NCBI GenBank assembly: GCA_019096155.1
Contig: JAHCVI010000001.1
Location: 5,208,001-5,272,000 of the forward strand
Source: Staphylotrichum longicolle
Lineage: Eukaryota; Ascomycota; Sordariomycetes; Sordariales; Chaetomiaceae
Length of the DNA: 64,000 nucleotides
Direction: 5' to 3'
The position numbers and the translations under genes are program-made. Below, piece after piece: positions 52,064 to 63,064 of the stretch. The notes below the pieces were generated by a model, which made no database searches, was not told the origin of the DNA, and worked only from the letters and a program-made list of their open reading frames with translations. Numbering within the stretch: position 1 is the stretch's first letter; each line of letters begins with the position of its first letter.

Positions 52064-54777
52064 ATGCTCCGCCGCAAGCTGGCCGGAAGCGCCGGCTTCG
52101 TCTGCCTGCGATGCCGGCTTCAGTTAGCTGGCGCTCCTGCACGCCCGCTCCTTGCTGCTGTTGCACTCCCGTCTCTTCGAACCTCGCGCCGACTCCTCGG
52201 CACTTACACCGGCCAACCCGGCGCCGATGAGCACAACGACAAGGCCAATGACAAGGCCGATACAGATACGACTCCCGAGACCTTTGCCGAGTCCAGCGAT
52301 ACGACAGCAAGCCAGAACCAAGGCAGCTTCAGGTACCGGAGCCCCTATGCACCGCCGCCGTCGCAAAATCGCACATACAAATCCAGGGGCCATTTCATGG
52401 CTCCTGAGCGAGAGGGCCTCTCCATCGACATTTTGGGGAAGCCTGGCTCCGCCATTGTGCTGCGAGAGAAGCGCGCCGTCAAGAAACGGCGCCAGCCCGA
52501 GTCAGACGACAGTCAACACCAGGTCGATATTGCGAGCTTGCTACCGAACGAAGACGCCACCACAACGTCGGAAGATGTTCTACTTAATATCCACGAACTG
52601 AAACCGGAGGGTACACGCATGCTTAGCCATAAACGATTTGAAAAGCTCAAGGACACACTGGTCGACGGGTTTACCAGTGCTCAACTTGGGCACTACATCA
52701 GGGTACACCAAGAGACACAACGGTTTCATCAAGAGGTGGAGAGCAGCTCGGACGTGGCTCCGTGGGTGCTGGCGCGTCAGCCATGGGTACCACTAGTTGA
52801 GGACTCAGCTGAAGACCTTGACTCTCGCCTCGATGGCTACATTGTGGAGGGCATGGCACCCAAGGAGCGGCTCGCAGTCCGGTTGATGCGTGAATGCTGG
52901 GATGTGTCCAACCAAAAGATCCTCGACCAAGACGGTTATCTCAGCATAACGTTGCGTGATGTCGAGTTCTCCCTGCTGACCCGTATGCAAGATTATGCCC
53001 CAGTCCGTGCTTGACCTCCGCTGACACTCTCCTCAACAGTTGGCAATCGAAGGTGGTTAGAAGGCACCCAAAGGGCCGTATTGGCCCAGGTGAAACAAGT
53101 CAAGTTGATCCGGGAGTCTCGGTTGGTTTCTGTTGTAGCTCCCAAGCACGCAGCCGAATTTATTCTGGACCGGATCAATGGGGTGCTCTCGAATGCCCGG
53201 ACAAGCGACTTTCCCGCCGACCTCGTTTCCCCAAAGCCCCTGGACCCCAGCGTTCTCGAGGAGGTTGGGCGCATGACCAACACGGTGACACGCTTGGATT
53301 CGTCTGGCAAGAAGGTACCTCAACATCTCACATTCCAAGGTCATGATCAAATACTGACTGAACGCGCTGCTCACAGGTTCTCATCACCTGGATACACATG
53401 CCCGAACGAGACGATAACTTCGAAAACGCTGGCGAGACTGTTCTGCGATTCCTGCGGGATGCATATGGGCCGAAACACCGGGTCTCGGCGGCGTTGGAGA
53501 TAGCACCAGGGAATCTCGTCCACCACGGGAGATACATTCCCGCCCTCGACTGCTCACAAAAGCTGGCATGGCAGGAACGAGTCGAGACATGGGAGAGATG
53601 GACGTCCCCCGTCCCGCAGTGGTCCAGCGACTCTGCGGCACAGGAAGCTCTCATTCCCGCGGCCATCCTACCGTTCAAGATCAGCTCAGAACAGGTTGTT
53701 CGCGGGCCCGAGATCTCCATAGACGATGCGCCAAGCTGGACTCCTGAGCCGCAGACCGAGACCAGTGCCATTTTTGGACAGGTCGTGTTTGCCCGCCAGA
53801 AAGAGGCTTCTGCCTCGCCGACCCCAACAGCACACTTCGCAACAGAGCTAAACACGACGCTACCCCGGACATTCGTCCCTACACTCCCCGCCCTCGGCAG
53901 CCTCAATCTCCCCAGTAACCTCCACGAAGAAGGCCTCTGGCACACCACCATCGTCGTCCGCTTCACGCCGTCTCCCGACATCTCACCGGAACTCGTCGCC
54001 TCCGCACCAAACCTCGAGCTCCGCATCGACGCCGACCACAAGGAAATCAAAAGCCTCACCTCCCTACGCGCCGTCCAAGAAACCTTCACAGGCGACGTCC
54101 TCTTCCCCACCGCCGCCGTCGACGCCCGCCTCATCCAACAGCGCTTCTTCACCCTCCCCGGTCCCAGCATCGAACACCACGTCCCCTCCATCCTCACCTT
54201 CCTCTCCAAGTCTGACCTCCGCCCCTGGGATGGCAAACTCAACACGCCCCCCGTTCTCCTCGGCGTGCAGCTCCCCCGCCGCCTCCTTTCCTCCACCACC
54301 TCCACTTCCACCACCACCACCACCATCCCCCCGAGCACCGACGCGGACCCGGTCCAAGTAGACTACACCCTCGCCTCCATCGAGGTCCAGCGCACCGTCA
54401 CAGCCGAGTACCACTCCCTCAAGCTGCGCTACACAAGCATTCAAGCCGGCCAGCGCGGCGGCGCGCGCTCCGAGCTGTCCCTCGACGCCGTGCGCGTCCC
54501 GCCCCAGGACGACGCTGCTGCCCCCGCTGCCGCCGCGGAAGAAGAAGACGACGTCGCGTTCGCCTTATCAACGCAGCCCGAGGCCTCGGAATCCTACGAG
54601 ATCGTTGATGAGGCCGATTTCCGCTCGAAGCTCAGCTCGCACAGCGCGAACAAGCCGAAACATGACAACGCCCTTGAGGAGGCCCTGGAGCCTGTCGACC
54701 TGGAAGAGTTCATCCGGGTGGCGTCTGGCATCGTCAACGAGCACGGCCGCCTGAAGTGGCACGCGAAGCGATCATGA
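52064..54777 (+). CDS. Sls1/Rmp1-like mitochondrial gene-expression factor
   Basis: Exons 52064-52982, 53040-53314 and 53377-54777 give 864 residues. The start MLRRKLAGSAGFVCLRCRLQ is Arg-rich without acids and fits a mitochondrial presequence. The Sls1 signature follows: LSHKRFEKLKDTLVDGFTSA, QLGHYIRVHQ, GNRRWLEGTQRAVLAQVKQV and IRESRLVSVVAPKHAAEFIL (KH-like part). A long C-terminal domain contains ITWIHMPERDDNFENAGETV and ends EEFIRVASGIVNEHGRLKWH. In yeast Sls1 is an inner-membrane protein linking mitochondrial transcription to translation; Podospora RMP1 is the same family and matters for mitochondrial genome stability. The first intron uses GTATGC at 52983. Later GT sites would leave introns of only about 35 nt. 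Repeated Thr codons (~54290-54330) form a low-complexity patch. Confidence 0.9.
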
Positions 54778-55291
54778 GACCAAACGTCCTGTGTAAATAT
54801 GTACCATGTTTGTAGGATTAGACGAGGAACCATGTATATCAGCAATCATCAGTGTCATATATCAAAAACTTTTGACAAATCATTCTCAATCATCAGAAAA
54901 CAGCGCCCCGGGATCGCAGGAGGATATGCCAAGAAGAGTATAGGAAGCCACCTCAGTCGGTTGAGATGCGCTTGTTGAGACATGGATAGACACCTAACAT
55001 TGCATTGATTTCACGACACATGAAGCCACGGTGAGGGAGAGAACAAGGTTGGGAATCATGACCTTCGTGATCACTTCTAGGAGACTCTATTTTGCATTAA
55101 GCACATGGTGAGAATGTTTTGATGCGCAGAAACCCCAGCCCATTCCTTCCTAGATGTGCCCCATAACAAAACGGCCAAGTGCTCATGCTGCCATTGGCAG
55201 CATCGCGGATAACCCCGCGACGCGATCTCTCGTGAGCCAAGGCCCCGGATCCCTCGAAGTGAGTTTTTTGTTTGCTGGTGGAAGAAATTGT
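54778..55291. other. Convergent intergenic region, no gene seen
   Basis: About 510 bp of fairly AT-rich sequence between the stops of the Sls1-like and EF-1alpha genes; 3' UTRs. Confidence 0.55.
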
Positions 55292-57153
55292 TTATTTCTT
55301 GCCAGCCTTGGCAGCGGACTTGGTGACCTTGCCGGAGCCAGCGGCGGCCTTCTCGACCTTCTTGATGACACCGACAGCGACGGTCTGACGCATGTCACGG
55401 ACGGCGAAACGGCCGAGAGGGGGGTACTCGGTGAAAGCCTCAACGCACATGGGCTTGGAGGGAACCATCTTGACGATGGCGGCATCACCAGACTTGATGA
55501 ACTTCGGGTTGTCCTCAACGGACTTACCGGTACGGCGGTCGATCTTCTGCTGGAGCTCGGCGAACTTGCAGGCAATGTGGGCAGTGTGGCAATCGAGGAC
55601 GGGGGCGTAGCCGGCACCGACCTGGCCGGGGTGGTTGAGGACGATGACCTGGGCATCGAACGAAGCGGCACCCTGAGGGGGGTCGTTCTTGGAGTCACCG
55701 GCAACGTTGCCACGGCGGATTTCCTTGACGGAGACGTTCTTCACGTTGAAGCCGACGTTGTCGCCGGGAACACCCTCGGTGAGCTGCTCGTGGTGCATCT
55801 CGACGGACTTGACTTCAGTGGTGACGTTGGAAGGAGCGAAGGTGACGACCATGCCGGGCTTCAGGACACCAGTCTCGATACGGCCGACAGGGACAGTGCC
55901 GATACCGCCGATCTTGTACACATCCTGGAGGGGAAGACGGAGGGGCTTGTCGGTGGGACGCTTGGGGGGCTCGATGGCATCGATGGCCTCAAGGAGGGTC
56001 TTGCCGGTAGCCTTGCCACCCTTGATCTCCTTCTCCCAGCCCTTGTACCAAGGAGCGTTGGGGGTAGGCTCAAGCATGTTGTCGCCGTGGAAGCCCGAGA
56101 TGGGGACGAAGGCAACAGTCTTGGGGTTGTAGCCGACCTTCTTGATGAAGTTGGAGGTCTCCTTGATGATCTCGTTGAAACGAGCCTCAGACCACTGGGT
56201 GGTGTCCATCTTGTTGATAGCGACGATGAGCTGCTTGACACCCAGGGTGTAGGCGAGCAGAGCGTGCTCACGAGTCTGGCCATCCTTGGAGATACCAGCC
56301 TCGAACTCACCAGTGCCGGCGGCAATGATGAGAATGGCGCAATCGGCCTGGGAAGTACCAGTGATCATGTTCTTGATGAAATCACGATGGCCGGGGGCAT
56401 CTGTGAGAGACACATGTTAGTGGGTCTGATGAGGCCGACACCAAGGTGAGACATGGGAACCTACCGATGACGGTGACATAGTACTTGGGGGTCTCGAACT
56501 TCCAGAGGGCGATATCGATGGTGATACCACGCTCACGCTCGGCCTTGAGCTTGTCAAGAACCCACGCATACTTGAAGGAGCCCTTGCCGAGCTCAGCGGC
56601 TTCCTGTTGTCGATTGTCAGCCCTATTCTTGGCGTCGAGTCCAAAGACGGCCGGGGATGGAGAGGCGGGGTGGGTGGGTCCGAGCGTGCTTGGAAAAAAA
56701 TTTCCTTATCTGGATTTGTGTGCCCCTCCCCCGCTTTGATAAGGGAGGGGTAGCCACAAAGGCAGAATGCGAGTGAAAAAGCCCGTAAGACGGGCGAGAA
56801 AAAGAGGTGCAATGGGATTTGGTCAAATGCCCAGATGTTGTGGGAAATGCTAGCAGCGAAAAAAAGGAAAACTAACCTTCTCGAACTTCTCGATGGTACG
56901 CTTGTCGATACCACCGCACTTGTAGATGAGATGGCCGGTCTGTGAAACCTTGTCAGTGAGCTGCTCTGGGGAAAACCCCGCGCCAAAGCGCGGCGGACCG
57001 ATCATTGCTTACAGTCGTGGACTTGCCGGAGTCGACGTGTCCGATGACGACGACGTTGATGTGAGTCTTGTCCTCCTTGCTAGAGAGCGGGTTAGTGATG
57101 CTCGATCACCACGCGGTCGCGCGCCAGCGTCGAGAGCTCAAAACTTACCCCAT
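55292..57153 (-). CDS. tef1: Translation elongation factor 1-alpha
   Basis: GTPase that carries aminoacyl-tRNA to the ribosome. Exons 57153-57149, 57079-57013, 56939-56877, 56603-56465 and 56400-55292 give 460 residues, exactly the usual length. GTP-binding motifs: GHVDSGKST (G1), DAPGH (G3) and NKMD (G4). TGHLIYKCGGIDKRTIEKFE and ERGITIDIALWKFET are the switch-region sequences. The first coding exon is five bases (ATGGG), and the third intron is long for this genome (56876-56604, 273 nt). A further intron can be seen in the 5' leader. Expected to be among the most strongly expressed genes; codon choice is strongly biased to C-ending codons. Confidence 0.99.
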
Positions 57154-57208
57154 TTTGACGGTGTTTTAGTTCTTGAGAACGAAACTGGCGACTTGCGCTA
57201 GGTGAATG

Positions 57209-57269
57209 CTGCGAAGAAAAGTCAGAGATGATGCTCCCGTCGAGATCAAGTCGCGCGATGATGGGTTAC
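57209..57269 (-). promoter_or_regulatory. Probable 5'-UTR intron of the EF-1alpha gene
   Basis: On the minus strand a GTAACC donor at 57269, a CTGAC branch point and a TTCGCAG acceptor ending at 57209 delimit a 61-nt intron 56 nt before the start ATG. Leader introns are usual in fungal EF-1alpha genes. Confidence 0.6.
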
Positions 57270-57360
57270 GCACTGAAGTGGCAGGTGATTGCTCGAATCA
57301 GGTATGCCGACGAAGAAGGGGAGAGGGAAAATAAGTCAAATTCTGAAGGAGGGGTCGAAG

Positions 57361-57369
57361 TTTTTATGG
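57361..57369 (-). promoter_or_regulatory. TATA-like element and CT-rich tract of EF-1alpha promoter
   Basis: The minus strand reads CCATAAAAA here, followed downstream by a CT-rich run (about 57310-57355), typical of strong fungal promoters. It lies about 210 nt before the start codon. Confidence 0.4.
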
Positions 57370-59535
57370 GCAGGTTGGGAGGGGCAAGGCGAGTTTGGTG
57401 GGGTCGCTGATGCGGGTGCACAACAAAAAACTTCACAAATGTGGGGCAAACCCTCAAATTTCGACCAGGCGAATTTCATGCCGCACCTTGCCGCCCAGCC
57501 CCGCGATCAGGCTTCACGCTCCCACTTCAATGCACATATGCAGGCACAATTGCCAGTGGCCTCTTGCTGTTTTGAATACCTCTAAGAATGGACGTTGAAT
57601 ACGATTCTGATGACAATATTACGCAAAAACGACCGCGTCGTGAACAATAGCTCATTCCTCGTGCTGCCCGCAACAGGCCAAAGCTGCCCCTCTCCAGTTT
57701 TGAAACTGCCCCTCTCGCCGCGGCTCCCAGGCAACCGATAAGCCCCTCTTTCGAGAGGCCCCCTTGCAACCCCTCCTGCCTCGTCCTCAAAATGCAGTCG
57801 GTTTGGCGCGCCACCATGGTCTTGCATGTCATGCTGGCGATAAAGTGGGACTTGCCGCAAGATCCTGGCAGGTTAGGCATTGGCTTCCAGCCCAACCTCC
57901 AAGATGCGACGATGTTTGGACGGATCCGGGAGCTTGCGGCGTGAGTCAACCTCCGGACATCCATTTTGCCTCTGACTGGCTCGGTATGTGGCACCGAGCT
58001 TCAGCTCCGAATAAGCTTCTTACGAACCAGTTCTTTCTCGTCGAGGAGCTTGGACGGGAGGCGAAAGTCTGTTCTTTCGTTTGCCGCGGAGGGGTTGCAG
58101 TTCATCAAGATGCGTGGCAACGTGATCCACCTCGTCCACTCAAAGGAACAGTTTGCGTCGAGCCAACGGGTCGGTTCGACGAGCCAGGCCCACCACTCTC
58201 ACGTCTTCCAGCGAAAGCTCCAGCCAGTCTCTGAGGCTGTGCACATCGTAACCCCACGGTATTTCGTCGTTGCGCGGCATCCTCCTCGAACCGCCGTCTC
58301 CTTTGCCTCCAACAAGAGCGTCCGGATGGGCCGATCGACAACCGTGTAGTAGGGGTTAGGGTTGGTTGCGCACCGGCGAGTTGGGATCTCTCACATCGGC
58401 AGCTCCCGATCACGGTTTCGCTGCTTTGAACCTTTTTTTAGGTACGAGGCCCAGGTCATCCACTCGAGCCACCACCCAGGTAGCTAGGGAACCGGCGACT
58501 CTGCTGCTCCCAGCGATGCATACATTCGTTCTAGGTCCAACGGTTCCCACTCCATGAGACCAGGATCCCAGGCAAACATCTCGCGCCTCTCTTTCTCCCA
58601 ATCTTTAGACAAGGGGAAATACGGGACCTGCCCATCCTCTGCTCGAGAACATACGCGTCCTTGCTGTTCCTCAGGGCCCAAAGACTGCCCTTGATTCACG
58701 AGCCCCAGGCAGCGATAGCTAAGAGACCAAAACCGGAAAGCTGAAAAAGCGAAGAATGAGGACCTTGCTGACCAAGTCCACCGTCTGCAGCACCGAGTCC
58801 GGATCCACAGAAGGTTCGGTTCCCCCATCCCGCGGTGGACATCGAGAAGGACCCAGCCGACGGCCACATACCAAGTAAAGACAGCGGGTGGACTCACTGG
58901 GCTGAAGAACATGGAATAAACAATCTGGGCAAATGAACGCTAATCGGGCTCATGATGGGGTCTCGAGGCACTGGCCAGGAATGCCCACCTTGCTCATTGG
59001 CATGGCGCCACAACCAAGAGTTGGGCCTAGGAGTCCTTACCCTGGTGCCTCTTTTCTGCTACTTCTCAGAAAGACAAGGAAGCAAAGCGGCCGGCCACCC
59101 GCTGTGCATGTGGGCAGCACACGAGCCACAGCGGTACTCCTCAGCAACTCTCTCCTTTGCAGCGGTGATTCGCACCTACATTGCTCTTGAGCTTGGACAT
59201 CACGTTTGCTATCTGGAACCTGAGGAGACTGGCGCATGGAATATTTACGATTATACCTTCCCCAGAACGTGGGTGGCAGTTGATTGATGGCTGTAGAAGC
59301 GAGGCGTCTCTCCCCTGCCTAAAGGATAGTCCTTCCGGCCACCCAAGCCGGCAAGGATGTGCTCTTCGTCTGGAAATAGCCCTGTATGATACCGCTGGCA
59401 TTCTCCGGAAAAGGCTACTAATCTTGATTTGATATATGTGGTATTCTTCCCATGGCCTATCAACGTCCTTACCCAACGAACTGCAAGTTGCGACATCACA
59501 ACGCACTCGCCTCCTGTTCCCGTTAAATCCCAAGC
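57370..59535. other. Intergenic region (2.2 kb), no gene seen
   Basis: Between the EF-1alpha promoter and the 3' end of the phosphoserine phosphatase gene. It holds a short telomere-like ggggttagggttgg at 58352-58365 and some T/A runs. ORFs of 150-170 codons here begin at non-ATG codons and lack family resemblance. Confidence 0.45.
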
Positions 59536-61005
59536 TTAAGCAGACAGCTGCTTGATTTCCAGTTCCGTGAAGCCAAAGAGATGCAACAAGTCCAACAGGC
59601 TGTCGCCGTTGATCCGGGCACTGGCCTCCATCTGCACTCTGGGCTTCGCGTTCCACGCCACACCCAAGCCAGCGGCGTCCATCATGAGCAGATCATTGGC
59701 GCCATCGCCGACGGCCACAACCTGCTCCAGAGGGATGCCTTCCTTCTCGGCAATCTCGATCAGAAGCTCGCGCTTACGCTCCTTACCGACGATCCGGCCC
59801 TTGACTTCGCCGGTTAGCCGCCCAGTCTCCTCGTCAATCACAACCTCATTCGCATGAGCATAGTCAAGCCCAAGCTCGCTCGCCAGCCAGCTCGTCAGCG
59901 GCAGGAAACCACCCGACAACACGGCAGTCTTGACACCCAGCCGTTTCAGAGCCCGGATCAGGGGCTTCACGCCATTGGTGACCTCCAACACGGGCCGGAG
60001 CTCGTGGAAGATGCTGCCAGGCAAACCCGTCAGCAGCTTGACGCGCTCGCGGAAGGCCGAGTCAAACTCGAGCTCGCCAAGCATGGCGCGGTGGGTAATG
60101 TCGGCGACGCGCGCGGCAAGGTCAGGCGGGTCCTTGATGGTGGCAGCCAAGAGATCGATGACCTCCTGCGTGATGAGAGTGCTGTCCATGTCAAACACGA
60201 CGAGACGCGGGTACCGCCGCCAGAGGTTGTCGGCGCGCAGGGCGACGTCGACGTTCCACTCTCGTTCGAAGCGGTAGATGAGCTCGTGCTTGCGCAGGTC
60301 GGCGAGCGAGAGGTAGTCCAGGGAGGGAGCCGGGGAAATGGTCAACTCGACAACCTCCGGGTGGTGGTCTCCGTTGGCTTCAAGCTTGAGACATCGGTGT
60401 GCCGAGGTAAGGTCGGTCGAGCCGGGCGGAAGCGGGAAGGTGGACATGAGGTGCAAGAAGGAGGTGACGCACATGGGCGACACATATGAGCCGTAGAGGT
60501 GATCGAGCGGTTCCGGCTCGGCGGCAGGCGGCTCCAGAGGGAAGGTGTCGAGGCTGCTGCTGGGAGCCATAGTCGGGGGGATGTCGGAGTCGGAGGCGCG
60601 AGCTGAGGGAGACCGGCTCCTCTGCGGGGAGGGGACCCTCTGCGGCGAGGGGATCACATTTGAGACGCGAGGTGCGGTCGAGCGGTAGAAGAGAGTCGCG
60701 ATGAGCCTCTCGCTGTGGGCGCCGGGCTGCGGTGTGCAGTTGGGGTGCGAGAGCTCGTGGCTCAAGCCGCTCTCGACGATCTTGGGCGGGTTTTCGGGAG
60801 AGGGGATCCCCTTGAAGTGCGAGATCTCACGCGGCGAGACCGAGGTCGCCGCGAGGTCCTCAACCACCGTGTCGATGCCATAGTGGTTCTCGGGCTTGTG
60901 GGGCGGGCGGTACTGCTGGTGCTCCTGCAAAAAGGAGCTGCTCCTCATCGCCGCGGTCATTGAAGGCCGACCCTGCCTCGGGGAGGCGCCTGCTTCCTCG
61001 GCCAT
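59536..61005 (-). CDS. Phosphoserine phosphatase (SerB/SER2-type, HAD family)
   Basis: Removes phosphate from O-phosphoserine, the last step of serine synthesis. The frame is uninterrupted; starting at ATG 61005 (MAEEAGASPRQGRPSM) it gives 489 residues, while an in-frame ATG at 61179 would add 58. The first ~200 residues are Pro/Ser-rich. A regulatory-like domain follows (YVSPMCVTSFLHLMSTF, LTISPAPSLDYLSLADL). The catalytic HAD domain starts near residue 268 with VVFDMDSTLI (nucleophile and acid Asp), then VKTAVLSGGFLPLTSWLASE (motif II), a Lys in GRIVGKERKRELL (motif III) and VAVGDGANDLLMMDAAGLGV (motif IV). All catalytic residues are present. Serine made here can feed cysteine synthesis, which also needs sulfide from the nearby PAPS reductase pathway. 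Confidence 0.95.
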   Translation of the reverse strand: MAEEAGASPRQGRPSMTAAMRSSSFLQEHQQYRPPHKPENHYGIDTVVEDLAATSVSPREISHFKGIPSPENPPKIVESGLSHELSHPNCTPQPGAHSERLIATLFYRSTAPRVSNVIPSPQRVPSPQRSRSPSARASDSDIPPTMAPSSSLDTFPLEPPAAEPEPLDHLYGSYVSPMCVTSFLHLMSTFPLPPGSTDLTSAHRCLKLEANGDHHPEVVELTISPAPSLDYLSLADLRKHELIYRFEREWNVDVALRADNLWRRYPRLVVFDMDSTLITQEVIDLLAATIKDPPDLAARVADITHRAMLGELEFDSAFRERVKLLTGLPGSIFHELRPVLEVTNGVKPLIRALKRLGVKTAVLSGGFLPLTSWLASELGLDYAHANEVVIDEETGRLTGEVKGRIVGKERKRELLIEIAEKEGIPLEQVVAVGDGANDLLMMDAAGLGVAWNAKPRVQMEASARINGDSLLDLLHLFGFTELEIKQLSA

Positions 61006-63064
61006 GACTTCGAATTCGGGAAGAGGATGGCTTTCAATGCACCTTGAGTTGGGGTTGACGTTGTCGGCCCTCACAAAAGTCGACCAGATGTTTCCGTAGC
61101 GGGATATACTGTTTCTTTGTCCCCGCGTCTCGAAAGAGTGTTTCCAAGGAACCGGCAGGGCCTTACCACGCGCGGCCATGTGAACCCCACCTTCCCTGGC
61201 AGGGAAATAACCCCGCCAATTCCTTGGCACCTTGTGAACCCGTGCGTGGAGTGGAGCTGGGCTCCGTCAGGGCAGCGTCCCTGGTCCAACAAGTATCGTG
61301 ACCTGAGTCTCGGCAGCTCCATAAAATCAAGGTACGGTTTTCCTGGCTCCTTCCGGACAAGAGGACGGACACTAAATAATTCGATCAACACACTTGTCGC
61401 ATCTCCATTTCTTACTCGGAAAGTTAAACTGAGATTATACAAACTCGCCTAACAAAGCCAGTTATGATTCAAGGCCCTCTTTCTCTTCCTCTTTCTCTTC
61501 CACTCCCTTTCTCTTCTCAACTGGCGGGGATAAATTCTGACTCTATCGGAAACTGCATGGACAAATGCCCTAAATCCCGGTTCGGTTGTACGGTATGTTT
61601 CGGCCAGAGAGGGTGATCGGGTACCTTGAATATTGACCCTGATTCTGAATGGAGTCCAATACTTGTCAGCACTGGGACTGTAGTATGTGAGATACCTGCG
61701 ATGGGAGCCGCATTCCGTGCTGTGACGATGGAGCCGCCCATGCCGACCCCAGGCTGATCATCCGAGGTGGGCTCGAGGTGGGGTAAAACGCAAGCTGAAT
61801 GTCCTCCGAACAAGTCCGATAAAGATGCCGCCAGGGATGAGCACACGAGGGGGCAACATTGAGTCCCTTTCTCAAACACTTGAACCATAAAAGCCATGAA
61901 TTACCTTATAGTCAAGGAGGGACGTAAGCACACGTGCTCAACGCCAAGATTGCTGGCGCTGGGAGCATGTTGTGAAGCACGTTCTCAAGCTGCATCCGCT
62001 GCCGGCGAGAAGTCTAGAAACCAGCCAGTCTGGTCGAGGCAGCCCCTTTGTCTGCCCCCGGTGTCTTCGTACCACCTACGAACCCACCGTCTCATTGCAA
62101 AACTGGAGGCGGGATTGCGCCTTTCAGAACAGCACACTCGAAGTGACATCATGAGAATGAAGCCTCTCGGGGCATCCCGGCTGACTAAGAGCGTAAGGCT
62201 GGCATGGGAAAGGGGAGAGAAGATCCGACCATGTCGTCCTTTCGATCTCCCGCCCATCTGTAACTGTACATCTGGGCGAAGCAGGAAGTGTTAACCGTTA
62301 CCGGCGAGGCTCGGCAGAGCGTACGGGCCAGGCACACAATGATTCGGAGCAATGAAGGGAATCCGTAACCGGGTCCTTGCCACATGGGGGTGTATTCAGA
62401 CAGCGGCGGGTCGCAACCCCCACAGAAAATAGCCCAACTTGACCAATCATAGGGCCTCCAGATGTCGTGATCAGCCGCGTTGAAAACACCACCACTCTAA
62501 CGAAAGCTTCTTCACAATGCGCCCTTAACAGCGGCCTCCACGGCCCTCTGCCTTGCTGACCCAGTTTGCGTGGTTAGGACCAATGCCAGGCCGCCCCTGC
62601 CCTCGGGAATGTTCGTGATGACCAAGAATGCCTGGGAACAGAATTAGTAATGTTACTGAACAGTAAACGACTTACATACCCCGTGCTCCCCTCCCAGTAT
62701 ATTTGCTCTCGAGTGCCCCCGGAAACGCGGACATCCTGCGAGACGCTTGAACGGGTATCCCACCTCACCTCCTGCCGTGCTGCTTTAATACCACGCAACC
62801 CCCATCGGCCACTTTCACCCACGCTCCTGACACATTCCCCGCTGCGAACTCGGCACCCCTTTTCAATCTCTGCCCCCTTTGCTTCCTCCGCATCCTGCCA
62901 AGTGCAGTAAAACCCAACACGGCCCGCCATCTGCTCATTCTCTTTTGAGGTCTGACCGTTTGTTCGCCCCTCATCTTGCCGTCCAGCAAGCAAAATCACC
63001 CTGCAACAACATCACCATCAACAACAACAACAACAACAACCACCACCACCACAATACCACCAAC
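61006..63064. other. Divergent intergenic region (2.1 kb), no gene seen
   Basis: Between phosphoserine phosphatase (minus) and PAPS reductase (plus). CT-rich stretches (61470-61510) and a TATA-like tatattt at 62698-62704, about 365 nt before the PAPS reductase ATG, are the only promoter-like marks I see. Confidence 0.5.
63019..63053. repeat. CAA/CAC trinucleotide repeat in 5' leader of PAPS reductase
   Basis: About seven caa triplets followed by four cac triplets, ending a few bases before the start ATG at 63065. CAA-rich leaders are usually unstructured and favour initiation; length variation is likely. Confidence 0.8.

Noticed and set aside
52996..53039. Shorter introns in the Sls1-like gene with donors GTCCGT or GTGCTT
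   Set aside because: They would be 33-37 nt, too short for this genome; GTATGC at 52983 gives 57 nt and the right frame.
57591..57653. Short ATG frame encoding MDVEYDSDDNITQKRPRREQ
   Set aside because: Only 20 codons; looks protein-like (acidic, then a basic NLS-like end) but no downstream exon could be found to extend it.
57527..58234. Frames of about 155 codons on both strands downstream of the EF-1alpha promoter
   Set aside because: Non-ATG starts and no recognisable motifs; overlapping one another.
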